Assembly (NCBI GenBank): GCA_944321185.1
Contig: CALUKH010000020.1
Coordinates: 1 to 33,291, forward strand
DNA length: 33,291 nt
DNA from: an uncultured Alistipes sp.
Lineage (GTDB): Bacteria; Bacteroidota; Bacteroidia; Bacteroidales; Rikenellaceae
Direction of reading: 5' to 3'
Part shown: piece by piece, positions 1-8,303 of the stretch
Position numbering within the stretch: position 1 is the first letter of the stretch
Layout: every line of letters begins with the position of its first letter
Position numbers and translations under genes: made by a program
The notes under the pieces: model-generated
The model's database searches: none
Seen by the model: the letters and a program-made list of their open reading frames with translations, nothing else
What the model was told of the DNA's origin: nothing

Positions 1-983
1 GTCGAGGCGCGGACCGTGGTCACGTCGTAGGTTTCGATGTAGTAGATCACGTCGCGGATGGCGTCCAGACCCTCCTGGATCGTGTAGTGGATCTCGTGGT
101 GGACGGTACCGATGTGTTCGGCGACCTTGCGTGCGGCGGCCAGGTCGGGCGAACCCTCCAGTCCCACGGCGAACGAGTGCAGCTGCGGCCACCAGGCGGC
201 ATCGCGGCCGCCGCTTTCGATGCGTCGGTCGGCGAACTTCTTGGCCACGGCCGAGATGATCGACGAATCGAGCCCGCCCGAGAGCAGCACGCCGTACGGC
301 ACGTCGGACATCAGCTGCCGGCGGACGGCCTCCTCGAGAGCCGTGCGGAGCTGGGCGATGTCGGTCTTGTTGTCCTTCACGGCGTCGTAGTCGAACCAGT
401 CGCGGCGGTACCAGCGCACCATCCGACCCTCCTTCGACGACCAGTAGTGGCCCGGTAGGAAGGGCTGGATCGTCGTGCAGACCCCTTCGAGGGCCTTCAG
501 CTCCGAGGCGACGTAGAACTGTTCGTCGCGGTCCCAGCCGATGTAGAGCGGGATGACGCCGATCGGGTCGCGGGCGATCAGATACTCGTCGTGTTCGATG
601 TCGTAGAGGGCGAAGGCGAAGATGCCGCTGATCTTTTCGAGCATCCCGAGTCCCATCTTGCGGTAGAGGGGCAGGATCACCTCGCAGTCGGAACCGGTCA
701 TGAAGTCGTACTCCGAGGCCAGTTCGGCACGGATCTCGCGGTGGTTGTAGATTTCGCCGTTGACGGCCAGCACGAGCTTTCCGTCACGACTGTACAGGGG
801 TTGCCGGCCCGACTGCGGGTCGACGATCGAGAGGCGTTCGTGCGCCAGAATCGCCCGCGGTCCGCAGTAGATTCCCGACCAGTCGGGACCGCGGTGGCGA
901 ATCTGTTTCGACATTTTCAGCACCTGGGTGCGCAGCGCATCCGACGGCTGCCGGATGTCGAACAATCCTACGAATCCACACAT
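1..983 (-). CDS. asnB: asparagine synthetase B, glutamine-hydrolysing (5' part; 3' end outside the window)
   Basis: Makes asparagine from aspartate, ATP and glutamine in the cytosol. The start is fixed by MCGFVGLFD, where Cys2 becomes the N-terminal nucleophile of the class II glutamine amidotransferase domain. RGPD (31-34) and NGEIYN (75-80) are further glutaminase-domain motifs. The synthetase half begins with the PP-loop SGGLDSS (235-241). About 327 codons are present of the usual ~550, and the frame runs open off the left edge. It begins 35 nt after the ilvC stop on the same strand with no visible terminator or -7 box between, so it is probably the last gene of the ilv transcript; that link is inference. 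Identity is secure. Confidence 0.95.
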   Translation of the reverse strand, partial: MCGFVGLFDIRQPSDALRTQVLKMSKQIRHRGPDWSGIYCGPRAILAHERLSIVDPQSGRQPLYSRDGKLVLAVNGEIYNHREIRAELASEYDFMTGSDCEVILPLYRKMGLGMLEKISGIFAFALYDIEHDEYLIARDPIGVIPLYIGWDRDEQFYVASELKALEGVCTTIQPFLPGHYWSSKEGRMVRWYRRDWFDYDAVKDNKTDIAQLRTALEEAVRRQLMSDVPYGVLLSGGLDSSIISAVAKKFADRRIESGGRDAAWWPQLHSFAVGLEGSPDLAAARKVAEHIGTVHHEIHYTIQEGLDAIRDVIYYIETYDVTTVRAS

Positions 984-1018
984 GATGTTCGGCTTTTAGA
1001 GGGTTTGGTCTGTTGTGA

Positions 1019-2065
1019 TCAGTTGTTTTCGGGGCGGAGTTTGCGGACGACGGCGCCGGCCTGCCACATTTCGCTTTCGCGCATTTCGCGCAGCTCCTCG
1101 TTGAGTTTCGTACGATAGTCGGGCTTGCTGTTGGCGTCGATCGAGATCTGGGCCTCGTTGCCGCTGCGAACACTTTCGTAGAGCTCCTCGAAGACGGGTT
1201 TGGTAGCGTCGCGGAAGCGTTTCCACCAGTCCAGGGCACCGCGTTGGGCCGTCGTCGAGCAGTTGGCATACATCCAGTCCATGCCGTTTTCGGCCACCAG
1301 CGGCATGAGCGACTGCGTCAGCTCCTCGACCGTTTCGTTGAAGGCCTCCGAGGGGGTATGGCCGTGGGCGCGCAGCGTGTCATACTGGGCGGCGAAGATG
1401 CCCTGGATGGCGCCCATCAGCGTGCCGCGTTCGCCCGTCAGGTCGGAGTAGACCTCGCGCTGGAAGTCGGTCTCGAACAGGTAGCCCGATCCGACGCCGA
1501 TACCGAGTGCAATGACGCGATCCATGGCGTGACCCGTGGCATCCTGGAAGACGGCGTAGCTCGAATTCAGGCCGCGGCCCTGAAGGAACATCCGCCGCAG
1601 CGAGGTGCCCGAACCCTTCGGGGCGATCAGGATGACGTCGACGTCGGCCGGCGGGACGATTCCCGTGCGGTCCTTGTAGGTGATGCCGAATCCGTGCGAG
1701 AAGTAGAGGGCCTTGCCCGGGGTGAGGTGCTTCTTGATGGTGGGCCACACGGCGATCTGACCGGCGTCCGAGAGCAGGTACTGGATGATCGTACCGCGCT
1801 GGGCGGCCTCTTCGATCTCGAAGAGCGTCTCACCCGGCACCCATCCGTCGGCGACGGCCTTGTCCCAGCTCTTCGTTCCCTTGCGCTGGCCGACGATGAC
1901 GCGGAAGCCGTTGTCGCGCAGGTTGAGCGATTGGCCGGGGCCCTGAACGCCGTAGCCGATGACGGCGATGGTTTCGTCCTTGAGCGTCTCGAGCGCCTTC
2001 TTCAGCGGGAACTCCTCGCGTGTGACGACGTTCTCCTCGACGCCGCCGAAATTGATCTTTGCCAT
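1019..2065 (-). CDS. ilvC: ketol-acid reductoisomerase (class I)
   Basis: Third-from-last step of valine/isoleucine synthesis in the cytosol: NADPH- and Mg-dependent isomeroreduction of acetolactate or acetohydroxybutyrate. The 348 aa match the short class I enzyme (about 330-350), not the ~490 aa E. coli class II form. The N-terminal Rossmann fold carries GYGVQGPGQS (38-47); the PGQ variant in place of the usual H-A-H/Q is one I associate with Bacteroidota and plant-like sequences (family knowledge). The knotted C-terminal domain contains the E-rich metal-binding region around DLTGERGTLMG. The start MAKINFGG is the first Met of the conserved frame. A 136-nt spacer separates it from ilvN and holds a copy of a 9-mer shared with the ilv promoter region; an acyl-ACP thioesterase gene found here in some relatives is absent. 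Confidence 0.96.
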   Translation of the reverse strand: MAKINFGGVEENVVTREEFPLKKALETLKDETIAVIGYGVQGPGQSLNLRDNGFRVIVGQRKGTKSWDKAVADGWVPGETLFEIEEAAQRGTIIQYLLSDAGQIAVWPTIKKHLTPGKALYFSHGFGITYKDRTGIVPPADVDVILIAPKGSGTSLRRMFLQGRGLNSSYAVFQDATGHAMDRVIALGIGVGSGYLFETDFQREVYSDLTGERGTLMGAIQGIFAAQYDTLRAHGHTPSEAFNETVEELTQSLMPLVAENGMDWMYANCSTTAQRGALDWWKRFRDATKPVFEELYESVRSGNEAQISIDANSKPDYRTKLNEELREMRESEMWQAGAVVRKLRPENN

Positions 2066-2201
2066 AATTGTTTGAGATTGATTGGTTTGTTGAATGTTTT
2101 CGAATGATCATTTTGGGGGGCGGCCGGCAGCCAGCCTGGTGTCCGGTATGTTCCGCGGAGAGGCGGCGTTGGCCCGACCCGGTCCGGCTCGGCCCGTCTG
2201 C

Positions 2202-2753
2202 TCAGGCGCCCGTACGGATGGCCTCCGGCTGGCGGCGCATCTTTTCGAGCTCCTCGAGATATTCGTTCAGCAGCTCGCGCCGCGACTTGATGACGGCCAC
2301 CGTGCCGCTGCGCACGAACTGCTGCACGCCGTAGGGCTGCAACAGCCGGAACAGCGCCTGGGTTTCGTCCTTGTGGCCGGTCTTTTCGACGACGATGTAG
2401 TCGGTGTCGACCTCCAGGATGCGGACGTTGTGCTGGCGGACGAGCTGTTCGACGCTGCTGCTGCGCGTCACCTTGTAGAGGGCGATCTCCTGCTGGACGA
2501 CCTCGTCGGCGGTATAGACGAAGGTCTTCAGCACGTCGATCTTCTTTTCGACCTGCCGCACGATCTTTTCGACCGTTTCGGGCGAGGTGCGCACGACGAT
2601 CGTGAACTTGTGAATCCCCTGCAGGGCCGACTCCGAGGTGGTCAGACTTTCGATGTTGACGTTCCGGCAGGTGAAGACCGTGGTGATCTGGCTCAGCAGA
2701 CCGACCTTGTTTTCCGAAAATACGGTGATGATGTATTCCTGTTCCGTTTCCAT
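2202..2753 (-). CDS. ilvN: acetolactate synthase small (regulatory) subunit
   Basis: Regulatory subunit that activates acetolactate synthase and gives valine feedback inhibition. The 183 aa protein starts with an ACT domain (about residues 5-80; YIITVFSENKVGLLSQIT, the strand-turn-helix with the effector-site Asn/Gly), followed by the small-subunit C-terminal domain (about 85-165, with ILEVDTDYIVVEKTG). Length is normal for the long IlvH/IlvN form. It starts 14 nt downstream of the ilvB stop on the same strand, the usual catalytic-regulatory order, so both subunits should be made from one message. The C-terminal end is polar and charged (LEELEKMRRQPEAIRTGA), with nothing unusual. Confidence 0.95.
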   Translation of the reverse strand: METEQEYIITVFSENKVGLLSQITTVFTCRNVNIESLTTSESALQGIHKFTIVVRTSPETVEKIVRQVEKKIDVLKTFVYTADEVVQQEIALYKVTRSSSVEQLVRQHNVRILEVDTDYIVVEKTGHKDETQALFRLLQPYGVQQFVRSGTVAVIKSRRELLNEYLEELEKMRRQPEAIRTGA

Positions 2754-2767
2754 GGTTGAGGGGGTGT

Positions 2768-4507
2768 TTATTCGAACCGGATTTCCGAGACGGGGGCTCC
2801 GGCGGGCACCATCGGAAAGACGTTTTCCTGGCGTTCGACGCGCACTTCGAGCAGCGAGGCGCCCTCCGAGGCCTTCATTTCGGCCACGGCGTCGTTGAGC
2901 TCCTCACGGCGTTCGACGCAGCGGTAGGAGAGGCCGTTGGCGCGGGCGATCATCCCGAAATCGGGGTTCGTGAGTTCGGTGAACGAGTAGCGCGAATCGT
3001 AGAAGAGCTCCTGCCACTGGCGGACCATGCCGAGGAACGCATTGTTCAGCAGGACGATCTTGACCGGGACGCGCGACTGGAAGATTGTGCCCAGCTCCTG
3101 GATGGTCATCTGCAGACCGCCGTCGCCGACAAAGAGCACCACGTCACGGTCCGGAGCGCCGAGTTTGGCACCGATGGCGGCCGGCAGCCCGAATCCCATC
3201 GTACCCAGCCCGCCCGAGGTGACCAGACTGCGCGTGCGGCGGAATCCGAAGTAACGGGCGGCGAACATCTGCTGCTGTCCGACGTCGGTGACCACCACGG
3301 CATCGTTCTCGTAGGCGCGGGCCACCGCCGCCACGGCTTCGCCCATGTGGATGCGGCCGCCTGCGGGGTGCAGGGCCGGCCGGATGACGCGCTCCTCTTC
3401 GATGCGGTCGCAGGCGCGGAATCCGGCGATCCAGTCGCTGTGGTCGCGGCGGTGGATGAGCCGGGTCAGCATCGGCAGCGTCTCGCGCACGTCGCCCGCC
3501 ACGGGAACGTCGGCCGGGATGATTTTGCCGATCTCCGCGGGGTCGATCTCCAGGTGGATGACCTTGGCATGCTCGCCGAAATGCTTCGGGGAACCCGTCA
3601 CGCGGTCGTCGAACCGCATCCCGATGGCGACGATCAGATCGCACTCGCGGTTGCGGATGTTGGGGCCGTAGTTGCCGTGCATGCCGAGCATGCCGACGTA
3701 TTGCGGGTCGTCGGTCGGTACGGCCGACAGCCCCAGCAGGGTCGAGGCTACGGGCATGCCGCTCTTTTCGAGGAAGGCCCGCAGGGCGCTCTCGGCATTC
3801 CCGAGCAGGACGCCCTGTCCGACCATCACCAGCGGGCGCCGGGCGCTGTCGATCAGCCGGGCAGCCTCCTCGATACACTCCGGGTCGGGCTCCGGGACGG
3901 GAACGTAACTGCGGATCGACGTGACTTTCTCGTAGTGAAACGGCGCCGTGCCGCACTGGGCATCCTTCGTGATGTCGACGACCACCGGGCCGGGGCGTCC
4001 CGAACGGGCCACGTAGAAGGCCTTGGCCATGGCGGCCGGAATATCCTCGGTGCGTTTGACCTGACAGTTCCATTTGGTGACGGCCTGCGTGATGCCGACG
4101 AAGTTGGTCTCCTGGAAGGCGTCGGTGCCGAGCAGTTCGGAGCCGACCTGTCCGGTGACCAGTACCAGCGGCGTGGAGTCCATCAGCGCATCGGCCAGCC
4201 CCGTGACGGTGTTCGTGGCGCCCGGCCCCGAGGTGACCAGACAGACCCCGACGCGTCCGCTGACACGGGCATAGCCCTGGGCGGCGTGGACGGCTCCCTG
4301 TTCGTGGCGCACCAGAATGTGACGCAGCCGGTCGCGGTAGTCGTACAGTGCGTCGTAGACCGGGATGATGGCGCCGCCCGGATAGCCGAAAAGCGTGTCG
4401 ACGCCCTCGATCAGAAACGATTCGAGCAGGGCCTGCGAGCCCGTCATGCGGGGGCCGTCGACCGTTTGTTGTGTTTCGTCGGATGAGGTATTCATGGTTG
4501 CATTCAT
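2768..4507 (-). CDS. ilvB: acetolactate synthase large (catalytic) subunit
   Basis: ThDP- and FAD-dependent condensation of pyruvate with pyruvate or 2-oxobutyrate, first common step of Val/Leu/Ile synthesis. Seen: N-terminal ThDP domain with the catalytic Glu in RHEQGAVHAAQGYAR (E69), SGPGATNTVTGLADA, a central FAD-binding domain, and the C-terminal ThDP/Mg motif beginning GDGGLQM and ending LLNNAFLGM. With the ATG at 4507, 19 nt after ilvD, the protein has 579 aa; an ATG four codons later (4495) is equally possible. The open frame reaches further upstream but would then run into ilvD, so that is not the start. Length is standard for the family (~560-590). Confidence 0.95.
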   Translation of the reverse strand: MNATMNTSSDETQQTVDGPRMTGSQALLESFLIEGVDTLFGYPGGAIIPVYDALYDYRDRLRHILVRHEQGAVHAAQGYARVSGRVGVCLVTSGPGATNTVTGLADALMDSTPLVLVTGQVGSELLGTDAFQETNFVGITQAVTKWNCQVKRTEDIPAAMAKAFYVARSGRPGPVVVDITKDAQCGTAPFHYEKVTSIRSYVPVPEPDPECIEEAARLIDSARRPLVMVGQGVLLGNAESALRAFLEKSGMPVASTLLGLSAVPTDDPQYVGMLGMHGNYGPNIRNRECDLIVAIGMRFDDRVTGSPKHFGEHAKVIHLEIDPAEIGKIIPADVPVAGDVRETLPMLTRLIHRRDHSDWIAGFRACDRIEEERVIRPALHPAGGRIHMGEAVAAVARAYENDAVVVTDVGQQQMFAARYFGFRRTRSLVTSGGLGTMGFGLPAAIGAKLGAPDRDVVLFVGDGGLQMTIQELGTIFQSRVPVKIVLLNNAFLGMVRQWQELFYDSRYSFTELTNPDFGMIARANGLSYRCVERREELNDAVAEMKASEGASLLEVRVERQENVFPMVPAGAPVSEIRFE

Positions 4508-4526
4508 TTTTGGCTTCGAGGATCCG

Positions 4527-6368
4527 TTACTGTTCTTCGCCGTCGAGGATCCGGACGGCACCGCGGTCGGCCGAGCTGACCAGCCGGGCGTAGGCTTGCA
4601 GCGAACGCGGCACCTGACGGTCGCGGGCCTCGGGGCGGAAGTGGCGCCGTGCGGCCATGCGCGAGGCAATCTCCGTGTCGTCGACCAGCAGCCGGATCGA
4701 ACGTTTCGGGATGTCGATTTCGATCTCGTCGCCCGTCTGTACGATGGCGATTTCGCCACCGGCGGCGGCTTCCGGCGAGACATGACCGATCGAGAGACCC
4801 GACGTACCGCCCGAGAAGCGTCCGTCGGTGATCAGCGCGCAGAGTTTGTCCAGGTGCTTCGACTTGAGGTATGACGTTGGGTAGAGCATCTCCTGCATGC
4901 CGGGGCCTCCCTTCGGGCCTTCGTAGCGGATGACGACCACCTCGCCGGGCTGTACTTCGTCGGCGAGAATGCCGTTCATGGCCTGCTCCTGCGATTCGTA
5001 GACGCGGGCCCGGCCGCGGAAGACGAAGAGACTCTGGTCGACACCGGCCGTCTTGACGACGCATCCCGAGCGGGCGATGTTGCCCGTCAGCACGGCCAGT
5101 CCGCCGTCGCGGAAGTAGGCGTGGTCCAGGTCGCGGATGCACCCTTCAGCACGATCCGTGTCGGGGGCTTCGTAGTAGCAGTGCTGCGAGCCCATTTCGC
5201 GGCTGTAGTGGCCGGCCGGGGCACTCAGCGAGCGGCGCCGTGCGGCATCGGTGACCGTCGGCGAGCGCAGGTCGCAGGCGGCGATGGCTTCGCCCAGTGT
5301 GCGTCCGTCGACGCGCCAGACCGTCGTGTCGAGCAGCCCGCCGCGGTTGAGCTCGCCGAGGATCGAGAGGATGCCGCCGGCGCAGTTGACATCCTGAATG
5401 TGATAATGCGAGTTGGGGGCCACCTTGCAGAGCACCGGCACGCGGCGCGAGAGGCGGTCGATGTCCTGCATCGTGAAGTCGACGCCCGCCTCGTGGGCTA
5501 CGGCCAGCAGATGCAGCACCGTATTGGTCGAACCGCCCATGGCGATGTCGAGCGACATGGCGTTCTCGAAGGCAGCCTTCGTGGCGATCGCGCGGGGCAG
5601 CACGCGTTCGTCCCCCTCGAAGTAGTAGCGTTCGGCATTGCGTACGATCAGTGCGGCGGCATCCTCGAACAGCTGACGGCGGTTGGCGTGCGTGGCGACG
5701 ATCGTTCCGTTGCCCGGCAGCGAGAGCCCCAGCGCCTCGGTCAGGCAGTTCATCGAATTGGCGGTGAACATCCCCGAGCAGGAACCGCATCCCGGGCAGG
5801 CGGCGCGTTCGACCCGGGCGATCTCCTCGTCCGAATACTTCGCGTCGGCCGACATGACCATGGCGTCGATCAGATCGAGGTCGCGGTTGCCGAGGCGTCC
5901 GGCCTCCATCGGGCCGCCCGAGACGAAGATCGTCGGCAGATTGAGCCGCATGGCGGCCATCAGCATGCCGGGGGTGATCTTGTCGCAGTTCGAGATGCAG
6001 ACCAGGGCATCGATCTTGTGGGCGTTGGCCATGTATTCGACGCTGTCGGCGATGATTTCGCGCGAGGGGAGCGAGTAGAGCATGCCGTCGTGGCCCATGG
6101 CGATGCCGTCGTCGATGGCTATGGTGTCGAATTCGGCGGCGAAACAGCCGAGGCTTTCGATGCGTTGTTTGACCAGCTGGCCGACCTCATGCAGGTGGAC
6201 GTGGCCGGGGACGAACTGCGTGAAGGAGTTGGCGATGCCGATGACGGGGCGTCCGAACTGCTCTTCGCGCATGCCGTTGGCACGCCACAGGCTCCGGGCT
6301 CCGGCCATGCGTCGTCCCGCGAGGGTGACGGCGCTTCTGAGTGGATGTTTCATCTTTTGCGGTTCCAT
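4527..6368 (-). CDS. ilvD: dihydroxy-acid dehydratase
   Basis: Dehydrates 2,3-dihydroxy-isovalerate or -methylvalerate to the 2-oxo acids. The 613 aa protein is collinear with the E. coli type (616 aa): [18 protein letters not shown] (41-58), [11 protein letters not shown] with cluster ligand C128, and [18 protein letters not shown] with C197. The Ser at the position where plant and actinobacterial 2Fe-2S enzymes carry a Cys suggests the oxygen-sensitive 4Fe-4S type; that class call is inference. Start [10 protein letters not shown]; a second Met at codon 6 is possible. It is the first structural gene of the ilv operon and begins 34 nt downstream of the attenuator hairpin described separately. 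Confidence 0.96.
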   Translation of the reverse strand: MEPQKMKHPLRSAVTLAGRRMAGARSLWRANGMREEQFGRPVIGIANSFTQFVPGHVHLHEVGQLVKQRIESLGCFAAEFDTIAIDDGIAMGHDGMLYSLPSREIIADSVEYMANAHKIDALVCISNCDKITPGMLMAAMRLNLPTIFVSGGPMEAGRLGNRDLDLIDAMVMSADAKYSDEEIARVERAACPGCGSCSGMFTANSMNCLTEALGLSLPGNGTIVATHANRRQLFEDAAALIVRNAERYYFEGDERVLPRAIATKAAFENAMSLDIAMGGSTNTVLHLLAVAHEAGVDFTMQDIDRLSRRVPVLCKVAPNSHYHIQDVNCAGGILSILGELNRGGLLDTTVWRVDGRTLGEAIAACDLRSPTVTDAARRRSLSAPAGHYSREMGSQHCYYEAPDTDRAEGCIRDLDHAYFRDGGLAVLTGNIARSGCVVKTAGVDQSLFVFRGRARVYESQEQAMNGILADEVQPGEVVVIRYEGPKGGPGMQEMLYPTSYLKSKHLDKLCALITDGRFSGGTSGLSIGHVSPEAAAGGEIAIVQTGDEIEIDIPKRSIRLLVDDTEIASRMAARRHFRPEARDRQVPRSLQAYARLVSSADRGAVRILDGEEQ

Positions 6369-6402
6369 GTTTGCATTTCGACACGGTGGGCTCTGAAACG
6401 AA

Positions 6403-6434
6403 AGAACCTTTCTCCGGGGTGGGAGAAAGGTTCT
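6403..6434 (-). terminator. ilv attenuator: terminator hairpin with competing antiterminator
   Basis: Perfect 13-bp inverted repeat (6403-6415 with 6422-6434, 6-nt loop) lying between the leader peptide and ilvD. On the transcribed strand the 3' arm is followed by UUCGUUUC, a modest U-rich tail. The 5' arm can instead pair with GGGAGGAAGGU (template 6459-6469), which spans the last codons and stop of the leader peptide: 11 contiguous pairs with a single G-U, against positions 6421-6431. The two helices are mutually exclusive, the classical layout of terminator versus antiterminator. The pairing is seen directly; its regulatory action is inferred. Confidence 0.85.
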
Positions 6435-6456
6435 CTGTATGCTTCGATCAGGTACG

Positions 6457-6543
6457 TCACCTTCCTCCCGTTATCCTTTTATTGACCACGAGCAGCACGT
6501 TAATGACGTTAATGACGAGATTCGAATGATTCAGGGCAATCAT
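6457..6543 (-). CDS. ilvL: ilv operon leader peptide (28 aa, attenuation peptide)
   Basis: Short ORF: ATG at 6543, TGA at 6457-6459. Of 28 residues 13 are Ile, Leu or Val, and residues 9-20 read [12 protein letters not shown], including a 9-bp tandem duplication of GTCATTAAC. The start lies about 27 nt beyond a promoter -7 box and has an AAGG just upstream. The stop is 22 nt before the terminator hairpin, and the antiterminator strand begins inside the final codons. In the known enterobacterial ilv/leu systems, a ribosome stalled at such codons for lack of charged Ile/Leu/Val tRNA leaves this strand free, so transcription continues into ilvD; the same logic fits here. There is no sequence similarity to enterobacterial IlvL beyond composition. 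Confidence 0.85.
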   Translation of the reverse strand: MIALNHSNLVINVINVLLVVNKRITGGR

Positions 6544-6569
6544 GCCTTACAGTTTCTTTGGTTGTGAAG

Positions 6570-6600
6570 CAAAGATAGACAATTCGAATGAAACGAGCAA
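6570..6600 (-). promoter_or_regulatory. ilv operon promoter
   Basis: On the minus strand TTG (6598-6600) is followed, after a 20-nt spacer, by TATCTTTG (6570-6577), matching the Bacteroidota -33/-7 promoter. Expected transcription start is near 6563, giving about 20 nt before the leader peptide ATG. The spacer holds ATTCGAAT (6582-6589), a palindrome that recurs in the leader and before ilvC. Confidence 0.75.
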
Positions 6601-6904
6601 GAAATTTTCTAAAGAAATTTAATAATATGACGATTCGAAATCAAAATTTGGAAATTATCTTTAAAAACCGTAAAAAAATCGGGCGCTAAAGTTACGATTC
6701 ATTATCCGCTCTTGAGCGGGTTCGGCCATCTTCTGAGTCTTGACTGCAACCGGCGGATAGCGGTCGAAAGGCTGCTTTCAGTTTTTCGGTCTGTGCGGGT
6801 CCGAAACGACTTGTTTTTCACTTATATATAAGGTGTGTTTTGTATATATGTGTAAAAATGCTTACAAATTGTTACCGGCTCTTGGATTATTAAAATATTT
6901 GTTT
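6601..6904. other. AT-rich intergenic region between divergent ilv and thr units
   Basis: No gene is supported here. The left half is AT-rich and carries ATTCGAAA (6633-6640), a relative of the site in the ilv promoter. A small perfect hairpin (CCGCTC, 2-nt loop, GAGCGG, 6706-6719) has no T-run on either side. The right end (from about 6880) forms the promoter region of the thr unit. Confidence 0.5.
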
Positions 6905-6912
6905 TATATTTG
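6882..6912 (+). promoter_or_regulatory. promoter upstream of the thr leader and thrB
   Basis: TTG at 6882-6884, a 20-nt spacer and TATATTTG at 6905-6912 match the Bacteroidota -33/-7 promoter. A start near 6918 would leave an untranslated or partly translated leader of more than 400 nt before thrB. Confidence 0.65.
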
Positions 6913-6918
6913 TCCTCG

Positions 6919-7107
6919 ATGAATCGTCAGAGAAACCATACGGCTCGGATGGACGCTTTCGGATCTGCCGTCGCCATGCGCGGATCGGAGGCTCGGGGGA
7001 ACGAATATTTCGTTGCCCGGCTGTCGGGTGGTTTCGCCGTCGGTTGCCTGACCGTCGGCACGACGTCCCATACCGTCACCGGTACCACCCCTGTGGGGGT
7101 CCTGTAA
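6919..7107 (+). CDS. possible threonine leader peptide ORF upstream of thrB
   Basis: Open frame of 62 codons, ATG at 6919, with in-frame ATGs at 6949 and 6976 (52 or 43 aa). Its last 20 residues (from CLTVGTT to PVGVL) contain seven Thr codons (ACC/ACG) and several Val, just before a TAA. Position (first ORF after a good promoter, about 235 nt before homoserine kinase) and composition recall enterobacterial thrL. Against it: the N-terminal part looks unremarkable, the first ATG falls almost on the predicted transcription start, and I find no convincing U-tailed terminator downstream. Small helices such as GGTTCCG/CGGAACC (7246-7263) exist but lack a T-run. Treat as a candidate only. Confidence 0.35.
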   Translation: MNRQRNHTARMDAFGSAVAMRGSEARGNEYFVARLSGGFAVGCLTVGTTSHTVTGTTPVGVL

Positions 7108-7341
7108 TCATCATCCGTCGCATCGTCGCATGCATCCCGGCCCAGGCTGCCGGAGCGGATATTCACCGAAAAAACACTCTCCGAATCGATCCCGACCCGG
7201 GAATCGCCTGTCCAGGACCGCTTCTGGCGGCGCTGTTCCGGAGGCCGGTTCCGGATGCGGAACCTGTCGCGGCACATTGCCCGGCGACCTGTTCGGAGAC
7301 CAATCGATTTCGAAGTTTTATCCTCAAAATGCAAAATCAAA

Positions 7342-8271
7342 ATGAAACAGATAGAAGTTTTTGCCCCGGGAACGGTGGCCAATCTGGGTTGCGGATTTGA
7401 TGTGATGGGGCTGACGCTCGACGGCGTGGGCGATCGGATGGCGATCGGCGTCGAACTGGAGGCCGAAGGACTTTCGATCCGTAACGACAGTGGGGTCGAG
7501 CTCCCCGAATCGCTCGATGAAAATGTCATTACGCCGGCCGTTCGGGCGATGCTGGCGGCCTACGGGCGTCCGGTTCGGGTGGCGATCCGTCTGCTGGAGA
7601 AGATTGTCCCCGGGAGCGGCATCGGCTCGAGTGCCGCCTCGTCGGCCGCCGCCGTCTATGGAATCAACGAACTGCTCGGACGCCCCTTCTCGGGCAAGCA
7701 GCTCGTCGAATTCGCCATGCAGGGCGAGGCGCTGCTCGGCGGTACGGCTCATGCCGACAATGTCGGTCCGGCGCTGCTGGGCGGTGTGGTGCTGATTCGC
7801 GGCTACGAACCTTTCGATATCGTACGGTTGCCCGTTCCCGACAACTTTTTCTATGCCGTTGTCCATCCCGACATTGTCGTCAGCACGAAGATGGCCCGTG
7901 AGGTCCTGCCACACGAAATTCCCCTGGCGAAGGCCGTGAAGCAGTGGGGCAATGTCGGCGGACTGGTGGCGGGCTTTGCGCTGCGCGACGTAGCGCTGAT
8001 CGGACGCTCGATGCAGGATGCCGTCGTCGAACCCTATCGCAAGGGCTTCATCCCCGACTACGACCGGCTGAAGTGTGCTGCGCTGGACGAAGGGGCGCTG
8101 GCGCTCAATATCGCCGGATCGGGGCCTTCGGTCTTTGCTCTGGCGTCGGATTATGCCGTGGCCTGCCGCATTGCCGACCGTATGCGCGAACACTTTGCGG
8201 CGCACGACATCGATTGCCGAACCTATGCCGGGCGGGTGTCGAATGCCGGTGCACGCGTGGTTGAATCTTGA
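7342..8271 (+). CDS. thrB: homoserine kinase
   Basis: Phosphorylates homoserine with ATP to O-phosphohomoserine, the penultimate step to threonine. The 309 aa length is typical. GHMP-kinase features: N-terminal APGTVANLGCGFDVMG (8-23), the ATP loop PGSGIGSSAASSAA (90-103), and the C-terminal GSGPSVFAL segment. The frame is open further upstream, but ATG 7342 (MKQIEVFAPG) places the family motif correctly, and AAAATCAAA precedes it. Followed 32 nt later by thrC. The aspartokinase/homoserine dehydrogenase gene that often begins this operon in relatives is not next to it. Confidence 0.95.
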   Translation: MKQIEVFAPGTVANLGCGFDVMGLTLDGVGDRMAIGVELEAEGLSIRNDSGVELPESLDENVITPAVRAMLAAYGRPVRVAIRLLEKIVPGSGIGSSAASSAAAVYGINELLGRPFSGKQLVEFAMQGEALLGGTAHADNVGPALLGGVVLIRGYEPFDIVRLPVPDNFFYAVVHPDIVVSTKMAREVLPHEIPLAKAVKQWGNVGGLVAGFALRDVALIGRSMQDAVVEPYRKGFIPDYDRLKCAALDEGALALNIAGSGPSVFALASDYAVACRIADRMREHFAAHDIDCRTYAGRVSNAGARVVES

Positions 8272-8303
8272 AACGAGGGTCGAATCCAGAAAAACAAACA
8301 GGT

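Noticed and set aside
6706-6719. CCGCTC-TT-GAGCGG hairpin as a terminator between ilv and thr
   Set aside because: The flanking genes diverge, so no transcript is known to end here, and no T-run follows.
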